64,000 nt of DNA from Aplidium turbinatum. Its lineage: Eukaryota; Chordata; Ascidiacea; Aplousobranchia; Polyclinidae. The first letter of the stretch is position 1. Each line of letters begins with the position of its first letter. The stretch is taken from assembly GCA_918807975.1 (NCBI GenBank), contig OU964921.1, positions 6,605,498 to 6,669,497 of the forward strand, given 5' to 3'. Below the pieces are notes generated by a model, which worked only from the letters and a program-made list of their open reading frames with translations, was not told the origin of the DNA and searched no databases. Below are positions 11,831 through 24,200 of this stretch, piece by piece. A program made the position numbers and the translations under genes.

Positions 11831-12704
11831 CCATCCATCAACTTGCAAAGTTGCTTTCCCCACGTTCAAAAACGTCAAAAAACGCCTTCGTTTTATCCAA
11901 TCCTCACTCGTTTTGCAAAACGCCACCAGTTGCTTAGCCAATCAGATGTGTTATGGTTAGAGTTGCTTTCTCAGTGACGTCAATGCGTAGGCTATAATCG
12001 CTAGACTATTTCGTCATACGCACAGAATGGTCTCTCGTCGCGGTACACAGCACAGCATCATAAAGGCGAAAAGATTGTTGCTGTTTTTTGATCTCCTCGC
12101 CATGTACTTTAGCCTACTAGCTTTCATAGTCATGCCTTTGCCCTTTTTACAGCGTTGATATAACGTTACTTCGCCAATGAACGTTCAGGTGCAGATGCAA
12201 CATTTAGTTCGTTAAGCTTCTATAGGCCTACGCAAGAGGCAAACTTATCCAGCTTTTTGTACAAATTGCTTGCGGTTGTAATGTTTAGGCCTAAGTGCTG
12301 GTTTTTGTAGTGTAGGCCTAACACTGAATATTTGAGAATGAACATTCATGACGAATTAAATATTTAGACAACTATTATTCCATGTCTAACACTGGATTTT
12401 GGTCCTGCAACGTTAAAATTAAGATTGTTCAATGTTCATGACTTCTAAACATTAAATGGATGTATGATCACGACATAAGCGAAGCACAATTTGACAGATT
12501 TTTATTTTGGAAATGCTCTCAGAGCGCACCAAATTGGAAGTGTTTTTCAAAAATTTTTGGGGGAGGCCCTCCAGACTCCCCGCTGGAAGTGTTGCCTTCG
12601 GGCTTCGCCGACAGTTTACGCCCTTCGTGCCTACTACCTTGCTGCAGCATATTTCTAAGTTGCTTTCCCAACGGTTTAAGCCACCGAACGTCACTAGTCA
12701 CTGT

Positions 12705-13270
12705 AGGCTACCCTCCATCTAACCCTGGATTACTAAACGGTGGTTACTGTGATAGAGCTACATGTGTTTTTAACATAACCTATCTTGGTCATTCTGAGTC
12801 AAAACATAGAGCACAAATTGCAAACATAGATTTGTGTTTATCAATTTTTTTCGAAAACTATTCTACCCTCAGTGCTACAATTCGATTTGTAAATGGATGA
12901 CGAAAAGCGGTGATGGCATAATGAAAAAAAAACAATGGCCATGAAGCCATACAAATTTAGTTTCTCCAAGCAAAACGGGAAAATTGCATAGCGGTGATAT
13001 CAAATCTGTCAAAATAAAATCCTGGTCTCAGATAAACATCGCTGACCAACTAGCCACCCGTACAACAAACTCAAACCGATCATGCTTAGGCCTTGTCAGC
13101 ATATCGCAATCACAGAAGAGAAGGGCGAAACGAAGACAGCTAGACCACATTGCCTCGAACCGAGCGTGTTTTACAGTAGCCAACTGATTTTAAAGATAAC
13201 GTTTTCTACTGTAGTTTTGAGTTAATTTTAGTGTGTTGCATTCGCTTATTGAGGCTATAGTATATAGGAC
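12705..13270. other. No supported feature
   Basis: Short frames are present on both strands, but none shows splice-consistent context or a recognisable motif. Confidence 0.4.
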
Positions 13271-13282
13271 ATAGGTCTATTG

Positions 13283-14015
13283 TTGCATGGTGTTGTAGCA
13301 ATCTAGGATCATGCCCGACATGCTTTCCTTCCTAACAATGAACCATTTTAACTCATACGTCATTTTCTGAAGATCGTATTTTTCCATCTAAGCTGCTTTA
13401 AATAGAAAAAATGGAAACAAAAAATAAAAACTGTTCACATTTGCCCTTTGACGGACACAGACACGAGAGAAGATAAAAATTAGAACGTAAGTTATACAAT
13501 TTGGATAACTGCTAAAATGTGATAATTCGTAACCCATTATTTCGTTAGTCTGTGATGTTTATACTCATTTTTGTGATAGGCCTACAATATTATACGAATA
13601 CCTTCTGATAACTTAAAATTATAATTCAAGTAATAGTTGTGTGGAAACAGTTTAATGGAGTTAGATAGTCAATTTAGTTAGAATATCCATCAGGCAAGCA
13701 GAATTTCATTCGACAGCTAATTAACATTAAAAATCTCAATAAAAACATCCTTCGACGAAAGATAAAATTGCCACATTAGATCAGGTCAGGGTCGCCAATG
13801 TAATGAGTTCATCTTCGGTATAAGGACAGTTTTCTTGAGATTTTTAATGTACCAAAAGGCGAAGTTTTAATTTTGTTCCCTTTTTTCGATTTAAAGCAGC
13901 TTGGAGGGAAAAATGCGAATGGAAATCTTTAGAAAATGATGTAGGCTATGAGTTAAAATGGTTCACTTGTTAAAGAAGACATATTTGGCATGATACTGGA
14001 TTGCTACAGTATCCT
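13283..14015. repeat. Foldback element Y
   Basis: The arm at about 13290-13420 (GATCATGCC, CATTTTAACTCATACGTCAT, AAGCTGCTTTAAAT) is mirrored at about 13885-14005. A second inner pair is formed by TTAAAAATCTCAATAAAAAC-like sequence and TTGAGATTTTTAATGT. The interior (13560-13720) has a diverged relative at 52240-52390. Arms match only imperfectly, so the copy is old. Confidence 0.6.
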
Positions 14016-14445
14016 GTCTAGTGTCTACCCAACTTGTTAACGTTGTAGCAACCTATCTCGTAGCCTACCCGTCATGTCAGTAGGCTTAGGTCTACCAGCA
14101 TCTTATCATAAACTAGGCTAGGCTAAGTTATATTGTAACTTATGCATTCTATGCAGATAAAACCAAGCAACACCACGGCATTTAACAGAATTTTCAGAAA
14201 TAAAGTAAAAGTTGCAAACGTTTTTAGCTATATAATTTTTTGTTGTCTTTCGGCTATAAAAATTTGCAATTTTTATTTTATTTCCGTATATTATGTTACA
14301 TGTTGATCTGCATAAGATTCAATAAAGAATTATTTTTACCAAAAGTGTATTTTATCTGTTGTAAGCTTCTGCAAACAAGACCTGGAAACCGAGAGTAGAT
14401 TTTACACCCGTAATAACACGCTGCTATTGAGAGAAGGAAAAATGA

Positions 14446-14560
14446 ATGGAAAATGAAATAGGGGCAGACCAGCAAGAATTTGGACTAATGATATTAAAGA
14501 CTGGTCAAGACTTGATTACAAAGCTGCAACAGAAACGTGTCACAACAGAGAAACTTGACG
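14446..14560 (+). mobile_element. LINE ORF2 C-terminal relic
   Basis: One frame reads RGRPARIWTNDIKDWSRLDY, the familiar closing motif of LINE reverse-transcriptase ORFs (RGRP..W.DDIK.W). A stop precedes it. The overlapping 83-codon frame starting at 14446 is then probably not a real gene, although its tail (PPTLDEKKKLNDDDVKKAF) is unexplained. Confidence 0.5.
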
Positions 14561-14934
14561 CTTCATTGCCTCCAACCCTCGACGAGAAGAAGAAACTTAA
14601 TGATGATGATGTTAAGAAAGCCTTCACTGCAGGGAAACAGCTGACTTTCTTTTCCTTATTTAAAGAACGCCACAGTCAATTCTCATCTTCAGGTTAAATC
14701 TTCAAAAAAGCGGAATATATATCCTTTCAACGACACAAAAAATATCATGTGCGAGATATACAGTATAAATAAACTTTTAACGCGTATGAGAATTATGTGC
14801 AAACATACAACACTTCAATATGCATAAAACAGTCAGACATCACCACTCACATACGAGTTTAACGTAACCAGAAGCAAACTACATAGCAAAACAATTTCAT
14901 GACAACTCTTCACTCAGCCTAGACCAGTGGTTCT

Positions 14935-15787
14935 TAACCAGGGTTCGATCGAACCCCTTGGGTTCGACAAAGCTGTTTCAGGGGTTCGGCGCGAACGTCA
15001 TCTGAAACATTAACACACGGCCCACTGAGTGGTATATCAGAGAATATTTTTGGAAAATATTGTCTAGCCGAAACTTGAATGCGGCTTACATGATGGTAAC
15101 AAAACATCTGTGCGTTTGACGCGTGATGTAATGATGCCATCTGCATGTAACACAGAATGCAAAAAAACTATATTTTTACCTAACATTGTAAAAACAATCG
15201 GTAAGAAAAACTTTATTTCCTCAAAACATGAATTTCCTCACGTTTGCTTTTTGCATGGAACGGCAGAAATAGGGCTCTCACTTTTGAGGAAATTTCCTTA
15301 GTTTAAGGAAATTTAGTTCTTTTTTTTAATTTTTTTCAACAACAGCAAATATAAACAGTCCATAGGCTACTTGGATTACATTATCGAGCTTCAAGAAAGC
15401 AAGATACAAAAAAACTTCCACACAACAAATTTTCAAACGTTTTGGTGCCAACAAATGGAAAGTTATCTTATTACAAAAGTTGCCTTTTCATTACTACTTA
15501 TTTATGCCAGCATGCGTTTTCTGTTCTGGTGGATGTTAAAGCAAAAAAAAAACGAAACTGGCTTGCATGCGAAAACGACATGAGAATTGCTGTTTCCGAG
15601 ATAAAGTCTCGAACCTCACTATTGGTCACAGAAAAACAGCAACAGAAGTCTCATTGATACAGTATTTGTATTACTATTAAATGTGGCAGATTTTTGTTTT
15701 TGTGACTCATCGAAAATTTGGGGTTCAACGAAAAGCTTGCAGATTAGCGTAAGGGTTCGGCAGGGTAGTAAAGGTTAAAAACCACTG
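14935..15787 (+). mobile_element. hAT element, internally deleted (853 bp)
   Basis: Ends are CAGTGGTTCTTAACC and GGTTAAAAACCACTG. The flanking 8 bases (GCCTAGAC and ACCAAGAC) match at 6 of 8 positions. The interior near 15400-15655 carries the transposase C-terminus in two frames: FHTTNFQTFWCQQMESY, then FSVLVDVKAKKKRNWLACEN and DMRIAVSEIKSR, matching the ZBED-type hAT dimerisation region. Confidence 0.8.
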
Positions 15788-15788
15788 A

Positions 15789-15866
15789 CCAAGACAGAAA
15801 AATCCGTCATTTTTACATTGTAGCCAGTTTTTACAATGTAACGATGACGGACTTTTGCTGTCTGGA
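15789..15866. repeat. CAGACAGCAAA foldback MITE, copy 1
   Basis: AAGACAGAAAAATCCGTCAT pairs with ATGACGGACTTTTGCTGTCT around a short loop. It begins just after the hAT end at 15787. It belongs to a family with consensus end CCCAGACAGCAAA and core GTCTGCAGAC. Confidence 0.75.
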
Positions 15867-16804
15867 AGACGTTTATTAAAGAAAACACTGTGATGCTGAG
15901 AGAAAATAAAATACCACATGCTCATAGGTGGCATATTACCTAAGACTAAGAGCTTGGGAATCAGTTTATCAAGAGAACAAGGTCTATGAGTGTGTTATAT
16001 CAAACATTGTGTTTGATTCGGTACTTGGTGAAAAAATATGCAGTGCTGTAACGAAAGGTTAGTGTTAGACGGGCCAAAACAGCTTAAATAAGGTTACTGG
16101 ACAAGCATCGCCATAGGCGTGCTTAAATCTTTGTGGTTTCATGCAAAACATTGACGGGGGGAGGGGGTCAGTTATACTTTTTAGCTTGTTGTTACTGCCT
16201 TGTAAATAATGTTGCTTAGAAAGCCAATTGGTATCAAAATTGTAGTTTGTGGGTGTATAACCAGCTACTTATGCACCACATGGCCTGGATTTCTGGATAT
16301 AGCACAATCTGTATGACTGTATGTGAGATAAACGCAACGTCAAATTTTCCACTTTTGACAAAAGTAACAATTTGTTGTTATCATATCTCACAAACCTGAC
16401 GTGACCGGCAAAATCTGAGGTCAGATTCGGATTCAGCCCCCCAAAATTACTCTACATCAGTTTTCAAAGTTTATGCCGCAAAAATCGTATAGACCAGTGT
16501 AATGTGTCCAGCAGGCCATTTCAACTACGTTTTACCCATTGGCAGAAACTTTTAGGGGTACCAATGAGGTAACTCATTTGCTGAGTGGTACACATAACTT
16601 ACCCTGAAAGTAGTATCAAATCTATTGTGACATATAAAAATTAATGGGTTAAATGAAGATTTTAAAAAATGTAGTACGTAGCATTTGCGTTAAAAAAACG
16701 TAATCAAAATAGACAAACCTGACGTCGCCTTGTGAATTCGTGCAAGCAACGATACAAGAGGAAGACACTTATCCCAGTGACAACAGACAGCAATTGTCAG
16801 AGAC

Positions 16805-16893
16805 CGAGACAGCAAAATCCGTCATTTTTACATTGATTTTAACGCCTGCATACGTTGCAGCGATGTAAAAATGACGGATTTTGGTATGTGGGC
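16805..16893. repeat. CAGACAGCAAA foldback MITE, copy 2
   Basis: GAGACAGCAAAATCCGTCAT pairs with ATGACGGATTTTGGTATGTG. The centre is GCCTGCATACGTTGCAGC. It lies in the first duplicated segment. Confidence 0.8.
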
Positions 16894-17540
16894 AGAAAAA
16901 GGTAAAACACAACAATACATAGAACAATGCGGCAGAATTAGATCAAGTCAGATGTGTATGCGCTAGGGTGTTTCAAAATTTCACCACTTTTAAATTTTAA
17001 AACGAGTACCTTTTTTTCTGATGGAGTTTTGGCCGCTGATTACGAATCTGGCATTATTTTTTCATTATGACGTCATCTTGAGGGTGCCCCACGCGATTTT
17101 TCGCGTTTTTTCAATATCTCGAAAACTACTTGGGCTAGACGTATGGAATTTGTATCAAATGATGCAGAATATACGATTTCCTATCTATACTTACGAGAGT
17201 TTAAAGTCGTATCTGCTTCAGAAAAAAAGTAATTTGAGAAAAACACTTTTTTATTGTTTTTATATCCATATCGATAATCTTCGAGCTATATGACAATTAC
17301 AATTGTGATTTTCGATTTTTTAGATGACATGAGTGAAATATATTTCATTAACATGAAATAAGCATTCCAATGTGTGGATGCCTCGACCATGCCGTTTCAT
17401 GAAGAAATCGGCCAGGCGCTTATTTATACCAGATTTTTTCCCTGTGTTTAATGCAGTAGTACCTTTGTGAATTCGTGCAAGCAACGATACAAGAAAAAGA
17501 CACTTATCCCAGTGACAACAGACAGCAATTGTCAGAGACC

Positions 17541-17628
17541 GAGACAGCAAAATCCGTCATTTTACATTGATTTCAACGCCTGCATACGTTGCAGCGATGT
17601 AAAAATGACGGATTTTGCTATGTGGGCA
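17541..17628. repeat. CAGACAGCAAA foldback MITE, copy 3
   Basis: This is nearly identical to copy 2, carried in the second half of the 16740-17695 duplication. Confidence 0.8.
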
Positions 17629-17847
17629 GAAAAAGGTAAAACACAACAATACATAGAACAATGCGGCAGAATTAGATCAAGTCAGATGTGTATGCAAGCA
17701 TTGAAGCAAAAACCAAAAAACAAAAGTATAAAACGCGCTCACTGGAAGGAGCAAGCAATATAAGTTATATTTACATTGGTACAACGTCCACAAACATTGC
17801 AAAAAAGAGTTGTGTTTCCTATAAAACTTAACTTTAATCAAAGCGTA

Positions 17848-17911
17848 ACATGTCAGCCAACGTCTGCAGACGTTGAACCAATGTAAAAATGGCTGATTTC
17901 CACCTGGGCAT
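17848..17911. repeat. CAGACAGCAAA foldback MITE, copy 4 (short)
   Basis: TGTCAGCCAACGTCTGCAGA is followed by CGTTGAACCAATGTAAAAAT and GGCTGATTTCCACCTGGG. It has the family core but an eroded left arm. Confidence 0.6.
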
Positions 17912-18087
17912 GAGATGGCAACGCATCATTGTGACGTAACGTTAGATCACCGTCAACAATTCAACGGATTTGAAGTGAGACAAACAATAAAAATAAACTA
18001 CAGTGTTCGCACTGTAGATCTGACAATGACCTTCGTTAAAACGTGACATGAGCTTTCAAATTAAATTTAAAAACGTTTTTTTAAATT

Positions 18088-18093
18088 TTTATT
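18088..18093 (-). promoter_or_regulatory. Candidate poly(A) signal of ZER1
   Basis: AATAAA on the minus strand, about 140 bases past the ZER1 stop codon at 18231. Confidence 0.45.
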
Positions 18094-18230
18094 GCTGCTG
18101 CAACATTTGCCTCAATATTTAAAAAACCACTAATTTTAAATAATCAAGGTATCTTGAAATATTTGTATGTTTGCAGAGTTCAGAAGTCTTGTGCTAGAAT
18201 AATATTGTTCGCTTGATGGAGCGCGAGAGT

Positions 18231-21200
18231 TCACCATTCGTCGACTGCGGTGTCAGGCAATGACGTCATGTCAGATTCCTCTTGTTCTTGATACTCTCGA
18301 ACCCGAGCAATCACCATTCTGCAAAAACAAACCACTTCGAGTCTTCTGACGTTGAAGTAGAGGGGGCTACTCTTCTGACTACGTCAGTATCACGTCATTG
18401 CTTGCGTCACGTGCACAGCGTTTGGTTGAAATGAATCGTTTTATTTAGTCGTGTCCAGGTTTTCGTCAGTAAAGTGGAGGGAAGGCAAAGAAGCGAACTT
18501 TCGTGTCCAAATACAAATACGCCAATAAGAGTCTTGTGAAAAAACAGCGCGTGCTCTTTGTAAGTGTCGAACCTACGCCCTTTCGGACGTCCTACAAGCG
18601 CTCTCACCACTCGGCTGGGCAGTTGACAGTCTGTAAACTCTAACATAGCTACAAGTTTTGTCAGTACCACTGCTACATTATACACACTAACAAACTGACA
18701 ACCATTCATCTTTTCGTGCTCTGCCCGTTAACCACCAAATCGAACCCATAACATATCAAGGCTGGATGAAACTTTGCTACGCTGGCTTATCATTTTAACC
18801 AGCAAGCCCCAACTTCGAAATAGAACAGATATAAACGATTATGTAAAAAGATTAAAAATACATTCCAACCTTGCAAAGGTCTTAGTTTTTTCGAGAACAT
18901 CTTTTGCTTCTACTCTGCTAAGGATTTCTATGCCGTTTTCTTTTGAGAGAAGCCTCCGATATCTTCCTGCAACAGAAACTTCAGTTCGTTTCTCAAATCA
19001 AAGTAAAGAAAAATTAAACCAATCAGCAACTGCTGTATCTCAAATAGAATAAAAAAAAAAAAAAAAAACGAGGCATACTGTTGGTGCCAGACAGGTTGCA
19101 GAGAGCCCACAGAGCCCAGTGTATGCACACTGGTATGTCGCAGTCTATTAGACCAAGGATGGGAGTAAATGATCTGAAAAGGAAAAAAAAAGTAATGCTG
19201 AGAAATAATGATCTAGCTTTTGGTGAAGATTAAAAATTTTTCAACTGAAATGAATTTTAATCAAATTTCTACATTGTTACTATGATAGCGCCACACTGCA
19301 AATATACACTTTTTAAGATTCGTTTATGTACACTTACAGTGTTTACTGCTCATTTCCAGCTTGTCCATTTCACATCCAAAGAACCTTAAAATATAAAAGA
19401 TAAAGGTAACAACGACATACCTGTAGTTAATGCTGCGGGGGCAATCTAGCTTCCATGATTCAATCACAGAAAACATGTCACGGATAATCCCCTCCCGAGA
19501 TGGCTCGGAGCAGGTCCAAGCGGCCGGGCCGTCGGACAACAGATGGGACAAGGTCCCACAAACATTGTAGGAGACTTCTATGTCTTGGTCCTCTTCAGCT
19601 GTTTCCTTCAATAGTTTGCTGCAAAAATTATGAGAACTTTATTGGTGACGTCATCATACACATTGGGGTAGCGCTGTTGGGATTACACTCCTACATGACA
19701 AAGAAAACTCGGTTTCATCTCTTTCCAGATGTAATATTCTTTAATAAAATTGTAAAAAATCATTGTTTCCAGCGAGTTTCGAACGCACGCCCTTCAGATT
19801 TTATGAATAGTTGACTGCATTTTTCAAGCCTGTTGATCGAGTGGATGTTTTAAATAACACATTACATTTTTATATACTTGTCGGCAGCCGATTGCAGCAA
19901 GAATTAACAGCGATAGATACCATGTTTCGCCGATGAGGCTGGGCTCTTTTTTTCTTTCTTTTTTTCTCGGGCTCATCTGTATCGCACCACTAATTCATGT
20001 CACATAACATCGAAACGCTGTCTTTACCAGTCATACCGTTGTGGAAAGAAAACGACCAAGTATACACCGAAGACACAAAGCTACTATTTACATCGGCTAC
20101 TGTAAAAATACTATTATCTTTCGGCTTTTAAGCACCTTAGCAACACATAAAAAAAACTCAATTTTCTTACCACAAGAGATCAATGAAGAATGGGGACATC
20201 AAGTGTTTGCGTAAGTGTGGCACTTCAGAGATGTTCCCCTGCAACATTTGAAGTTGTTATAGTCTTCGGATACTCTGATATAATAATTATACAAGCATTA
20301 AACAGTCTTTCTGTTATAAAAAAAACAAGATCAGTATTGGATTTTACTAATACAATCAATAATCATGAATTCACAAAATAGTTGTTATTAAACTTACGCA
20401 TTATTACTCTAACATAGAAGTAAGCTTAACATTATAGTCACAATTTAACAAATTGGTCACCACTTTCAAACCACAATCGAGGTGCAATCCGCTGTGGGAA
20501 CACTGTACAGAGGTGCACAGGTGCCCAGGGTAATCTGCCAATCTAAGCAAGTAAATCAAACAACTGGCATGAAGCGAATACATACAACTAAGCCCATCAT
20601 ATTTTTGTGAATTTCCGTCTCTTCAGGAAAGGTCTCCATGCATTCCTGCGGAAATAACAACATGGATTACCGACTTTCCTAATATTCGAAAATGGTTTGA
20701 AGTATGCTGTCAGGGTAGAAATATGACACAAAGTATAAAAATTAGTATATAAAGAACTACACGAGTGTTTACTAACACTTTCCCTCTACCTAGATAAAAA
20801 GAACAGAACATGCAGTGCAGAAAATAAAACATGAATTTAATAAACGTTTCGCGAACGAAAGTGGTTTCATCTTCAGTGATAATCTAGACCAGAGGTGACG
20901 AACCTGCGGCCCGTCAAAGAATTTTATGCGGCCCGCGAAACAATTTGATAATCGCTCATGCATTAAAGACAAAAGACATCTCAAAGCTGTTTTATGCCTT
21001 CACTGGTGCACCTTTCCTTTGCTAAAGGTCGTTACAGGTCGAGGCTGACAGATGAAAATCTTAGTGTGCAGTTGAGAGTTGCCACATCGTCTGTTCGACC
21101 TAATATTGAACGCTTAGTCAAGCAAAAAACTTTCCAAAAATCCCACTAAGCAAAAAAATTCAATGCTTCAATGTTATTTTTTAATATTTTATGCTTCAGT

Positions 21201-24200
21201 GCTGCATTAGATAGCTTCAGCTGTATGATTCGCATGGGCTTTTGTTTGTTGTTTGAAAAAGAAATTTCATTAATCGATTTGTTGTTTCGGAGCATAATGG
21301 TCGAAACATTTCGTCAACTTGAGCAAAAAGGATAGAGCCAAAAAAAAAAAAGAAATCATACTCATATGAAAGCAAACGCTTAAACTGGAAATTTAAACTT
21401 AGAAAATAAACTGTCTTCAGTGCAAGTACTGTTGCTCTATCCTTTTTGCTCAAGTTGATTTGTTTTTATTTTTACTGTTGTATGTTTCAATTCTGCGTAA
21501 GATAATTTCAACTGTGTGGGTTCTATTACTTTTATTTGCCGTTTGTTACTTTTCATGATTAATATCTTGAGTCGCTTCTAAAACATTTCATAGCAGGTTA
21601 CGATTAAAAAGTTGTGTGGCCCGATATCTCATGTGTAATTGACAAAGTGGCCCGCGACCGCAAAAAGGTTCGTCACCCCTGATCTAGACCATAAGTTAAG
21701 CCTTTATATTTTAGATTCAACTTTTCACTCGAATTAACTAGTTTCCATGTTCATGAAATGACTGGGAAATATGTGGCTTATCTTGAGATACCCGGATCAG
21801 CTCCAGTCCTCCAAGATCGATAAACTCTTCACTGTTGGCAGGAGTCTCATCAGACACATTCCACATGGCGCTCCACGCCACTTGCATAGCTTCGTCATTC
21901 TGTGGAGAGGTAGTTTTTTTGAACAAAATTAATGTTTTTAGAGCATATTGAGGATGTAGACTCAGAGTAATCCATGTCCACTAAGACCACCTTGGGAGCG
22001 GACTATTGTGGTCTTATTATTCCGGTGCACTGATGCACCAACAGACGAAATTTTGTCGTCTCAGTCAACATATACTGGTATGGCCTGTTATGGTCGAATG
22101 GTATAACTTGGGCGATTTTTTGTCATTGAAGTTACTTTTTTCAGCAACTAACCAGCAATTTTCTTTGCCTATTACTGCAAAGCAATAATTATTTCTTTAT
22201 AGAATCATTAAAATTAAGTTTCTTTAACAAGCAGCACAGTTACCTGGTGTGACAAACGTTACGGGAAGTGTAAAGTGCCAAAATCTACTTCAATATTTGC
22301 AAGGTAACACTAGCACGAAGTAGCTTAAAATCACAAAAAAAGATACACAAAGGTCATACTTCTCAATTAATACGTATTCAAACTATCAATTTATCTTAGC
22401 GATTCTGAGTTCTGACCGCAATCAAGGGTAGCAGATCGGCCTCCAGTCAAATTAAAAGCTGGAGCTGGAGTTAGCATGGCCTGTGTATATTAAATATATA
22501 CCGAAATTAAACTGAATTTTATTTTATGAAATCTTGCAAGTGCTGTTTTACGATCAATAAATCGCTTAATCTCAAAAGATTAAAAGCGTTTCGTGAATGC
22601 AAGTTGAAAATGATTGTAGAACCATCTCACCGTCTTCATATCCAGCTTTTTCTTTATGAAATCCACTACGATTGGAATAAAGTTGTACTTTCTAACTTCC
22701 TTCTTCATATCATGCTCCATGGAAGCCACTGAAGATGAAAATCATGCTGGTCATGTTTTCCACAGGGTATTGCTACGGCCAAGCGACAGCATCAAGTCAA
22801 TAAGTGGAGGTTTGATACCCTACCAGGTCACAACAACGGTCGTTTCCGAATAGCAATGCATTTGGTTAATGCTTGGTAATTAGGCAAAAAATGCGCCATT
22901 GAAACGAAAAGCTAATTTGTGGACCCTTCAAGGATAAGAAAAACTACTAAACGAAAACGCTTCCACGTTCCTTAAAAGGTGATGTCACTAACCGATAACC
23001 ATGGACATACAGCATACACATCACATTGACATGAAACACTAGACTCTACTATCACAGCAATGACCCAGTCACGTTTGAAAAGACGTCAGTTCGGCACCTG
23101 GCAACACTGCACAAGGCTACGTCTTGGTAAGGCACTGTAGGAAGACAGCAGACATGGGTGAGTCGGAGTCAGAAATCATCCATCAGGGACCCTTTAAGTG
23201 CCCGTAATGAAAAACCGATATCAAGAACATAACGATCAAAAAGGAGAAAGTGCTAATAGTTAGGTTAAAAAAATTCTTAGCTGGTCAATGGTCATACAAA
23301 GTTAGTTGTCATTTTGTTTTTTGGACCGGCACGTTGATGACGAGAATAAAAACAAAACCACAGCTATTGCTCAATTGCTTACCTAGTACATTGCACAAGT
23401 GTATGGCCAAACCATTGATTTCCGAATTGTTGTGGTTTAAAACGAGTGTCTTCAATATCGTCCGCGTTATGAAACCGAACTGAAATAGCTGAAACAGAAA
23501 CGAGCCTTTGTAAAAGACTGCAATCACATTTTCCTTGAACCAACTTTTACAAACATTCTTAATGAAATAAGCAAACTAATAAAACTTAAAAAAATAAAGT
23601 GAATTGATAAAAGTGTGACAAATAATACAGGAAACAAACATACAAAGTGTTCCGGTATTTTAAAATGGTAAAGTATCAGCAAAAGATTTCGGATAATCAT
23701 TTTCTTGGCCTGTCTCAAGTCAATGAGCTGCACAATCCGCAACACCAGGTCACTGCAAGGTAAAAAAATCAAATATTATTGATGGTTATTCCCAAGAGAG
23801 CATTTCTCCCTCACTTTGAAAATTCAACCCGTGTCCAATTTTTCAATGGCAATAGTTGAAATTCCAAAGTGAAGGGGAAAGATGTTGTTGTATCCGGCTT
23901 ACGCCCGGTGGTTGAACATTTAGAATAAATGGACGAGAAGGAAGCCAATCTTCGTGTCCACCTTTATGCCTTTAAGTGTCTTGTCAAAGACACAGCTGCA
24001 TGCTCTTGAGCGGTGTCGTACCGGCGCCCTTTCGAGTGTCGCACCAGGGCTCTCACCACTCGGCGATGCACATTAATATAAATGAACACACAAATTAAGA
24101 AATGAAGTATCTTCTGACAGGTGTCAAACCAGATGATCTAGCTTCTAGCTGATCGAAATCGATTTTTAGCTATATATGATTGAACTGACTCGTGTGAAAA

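Larger units (their letters stand above)
8601..12696. mobile_element. hAT-like element X, copy 1, interrupted by a LINE
   Basis: The ends are CAGTGACGATCGGTG on the left and CACCGAACGTCACTA on the right, flanked by the 8-bp target duplication GTCACTGT at 8593-8600 and 12697-12704. A shorter, inverted relative lies at 44516-45653 with its own 8-bp duplication. Comparison shows that the LINE occupies the left three quarters of this copy and replaced about 200 bp of element X. No transposase frame is visible. 8-bp duplications and CAG ends fit the hAT superfamily; assignment is by ends only. Confidence 0.75.
16740..17695 (+). repeat. Direct duplication of ~225 bp flanking a 0.5-kb segment
   Basis: Bases 16740-16961 and 17465-17695 are nearly identical (both start TTGTGAATTCGTGCAAGCAA and end GATGTGTATGC). 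Each contains one foldback MITE. The intervening 16962-17464 is different. This is either a tandem duplication with a later loss or a non-allelic event around the inserted segment. Confidence 0.8.

Noticed and set aside
20480-20545. Possible extra ZER1 exon after a CTTAG acceptor
   Set aside because: It does not keep frame, while exons 20586-20645 and 20171-20238 join perfectly (MMGLV|GNISEVP).
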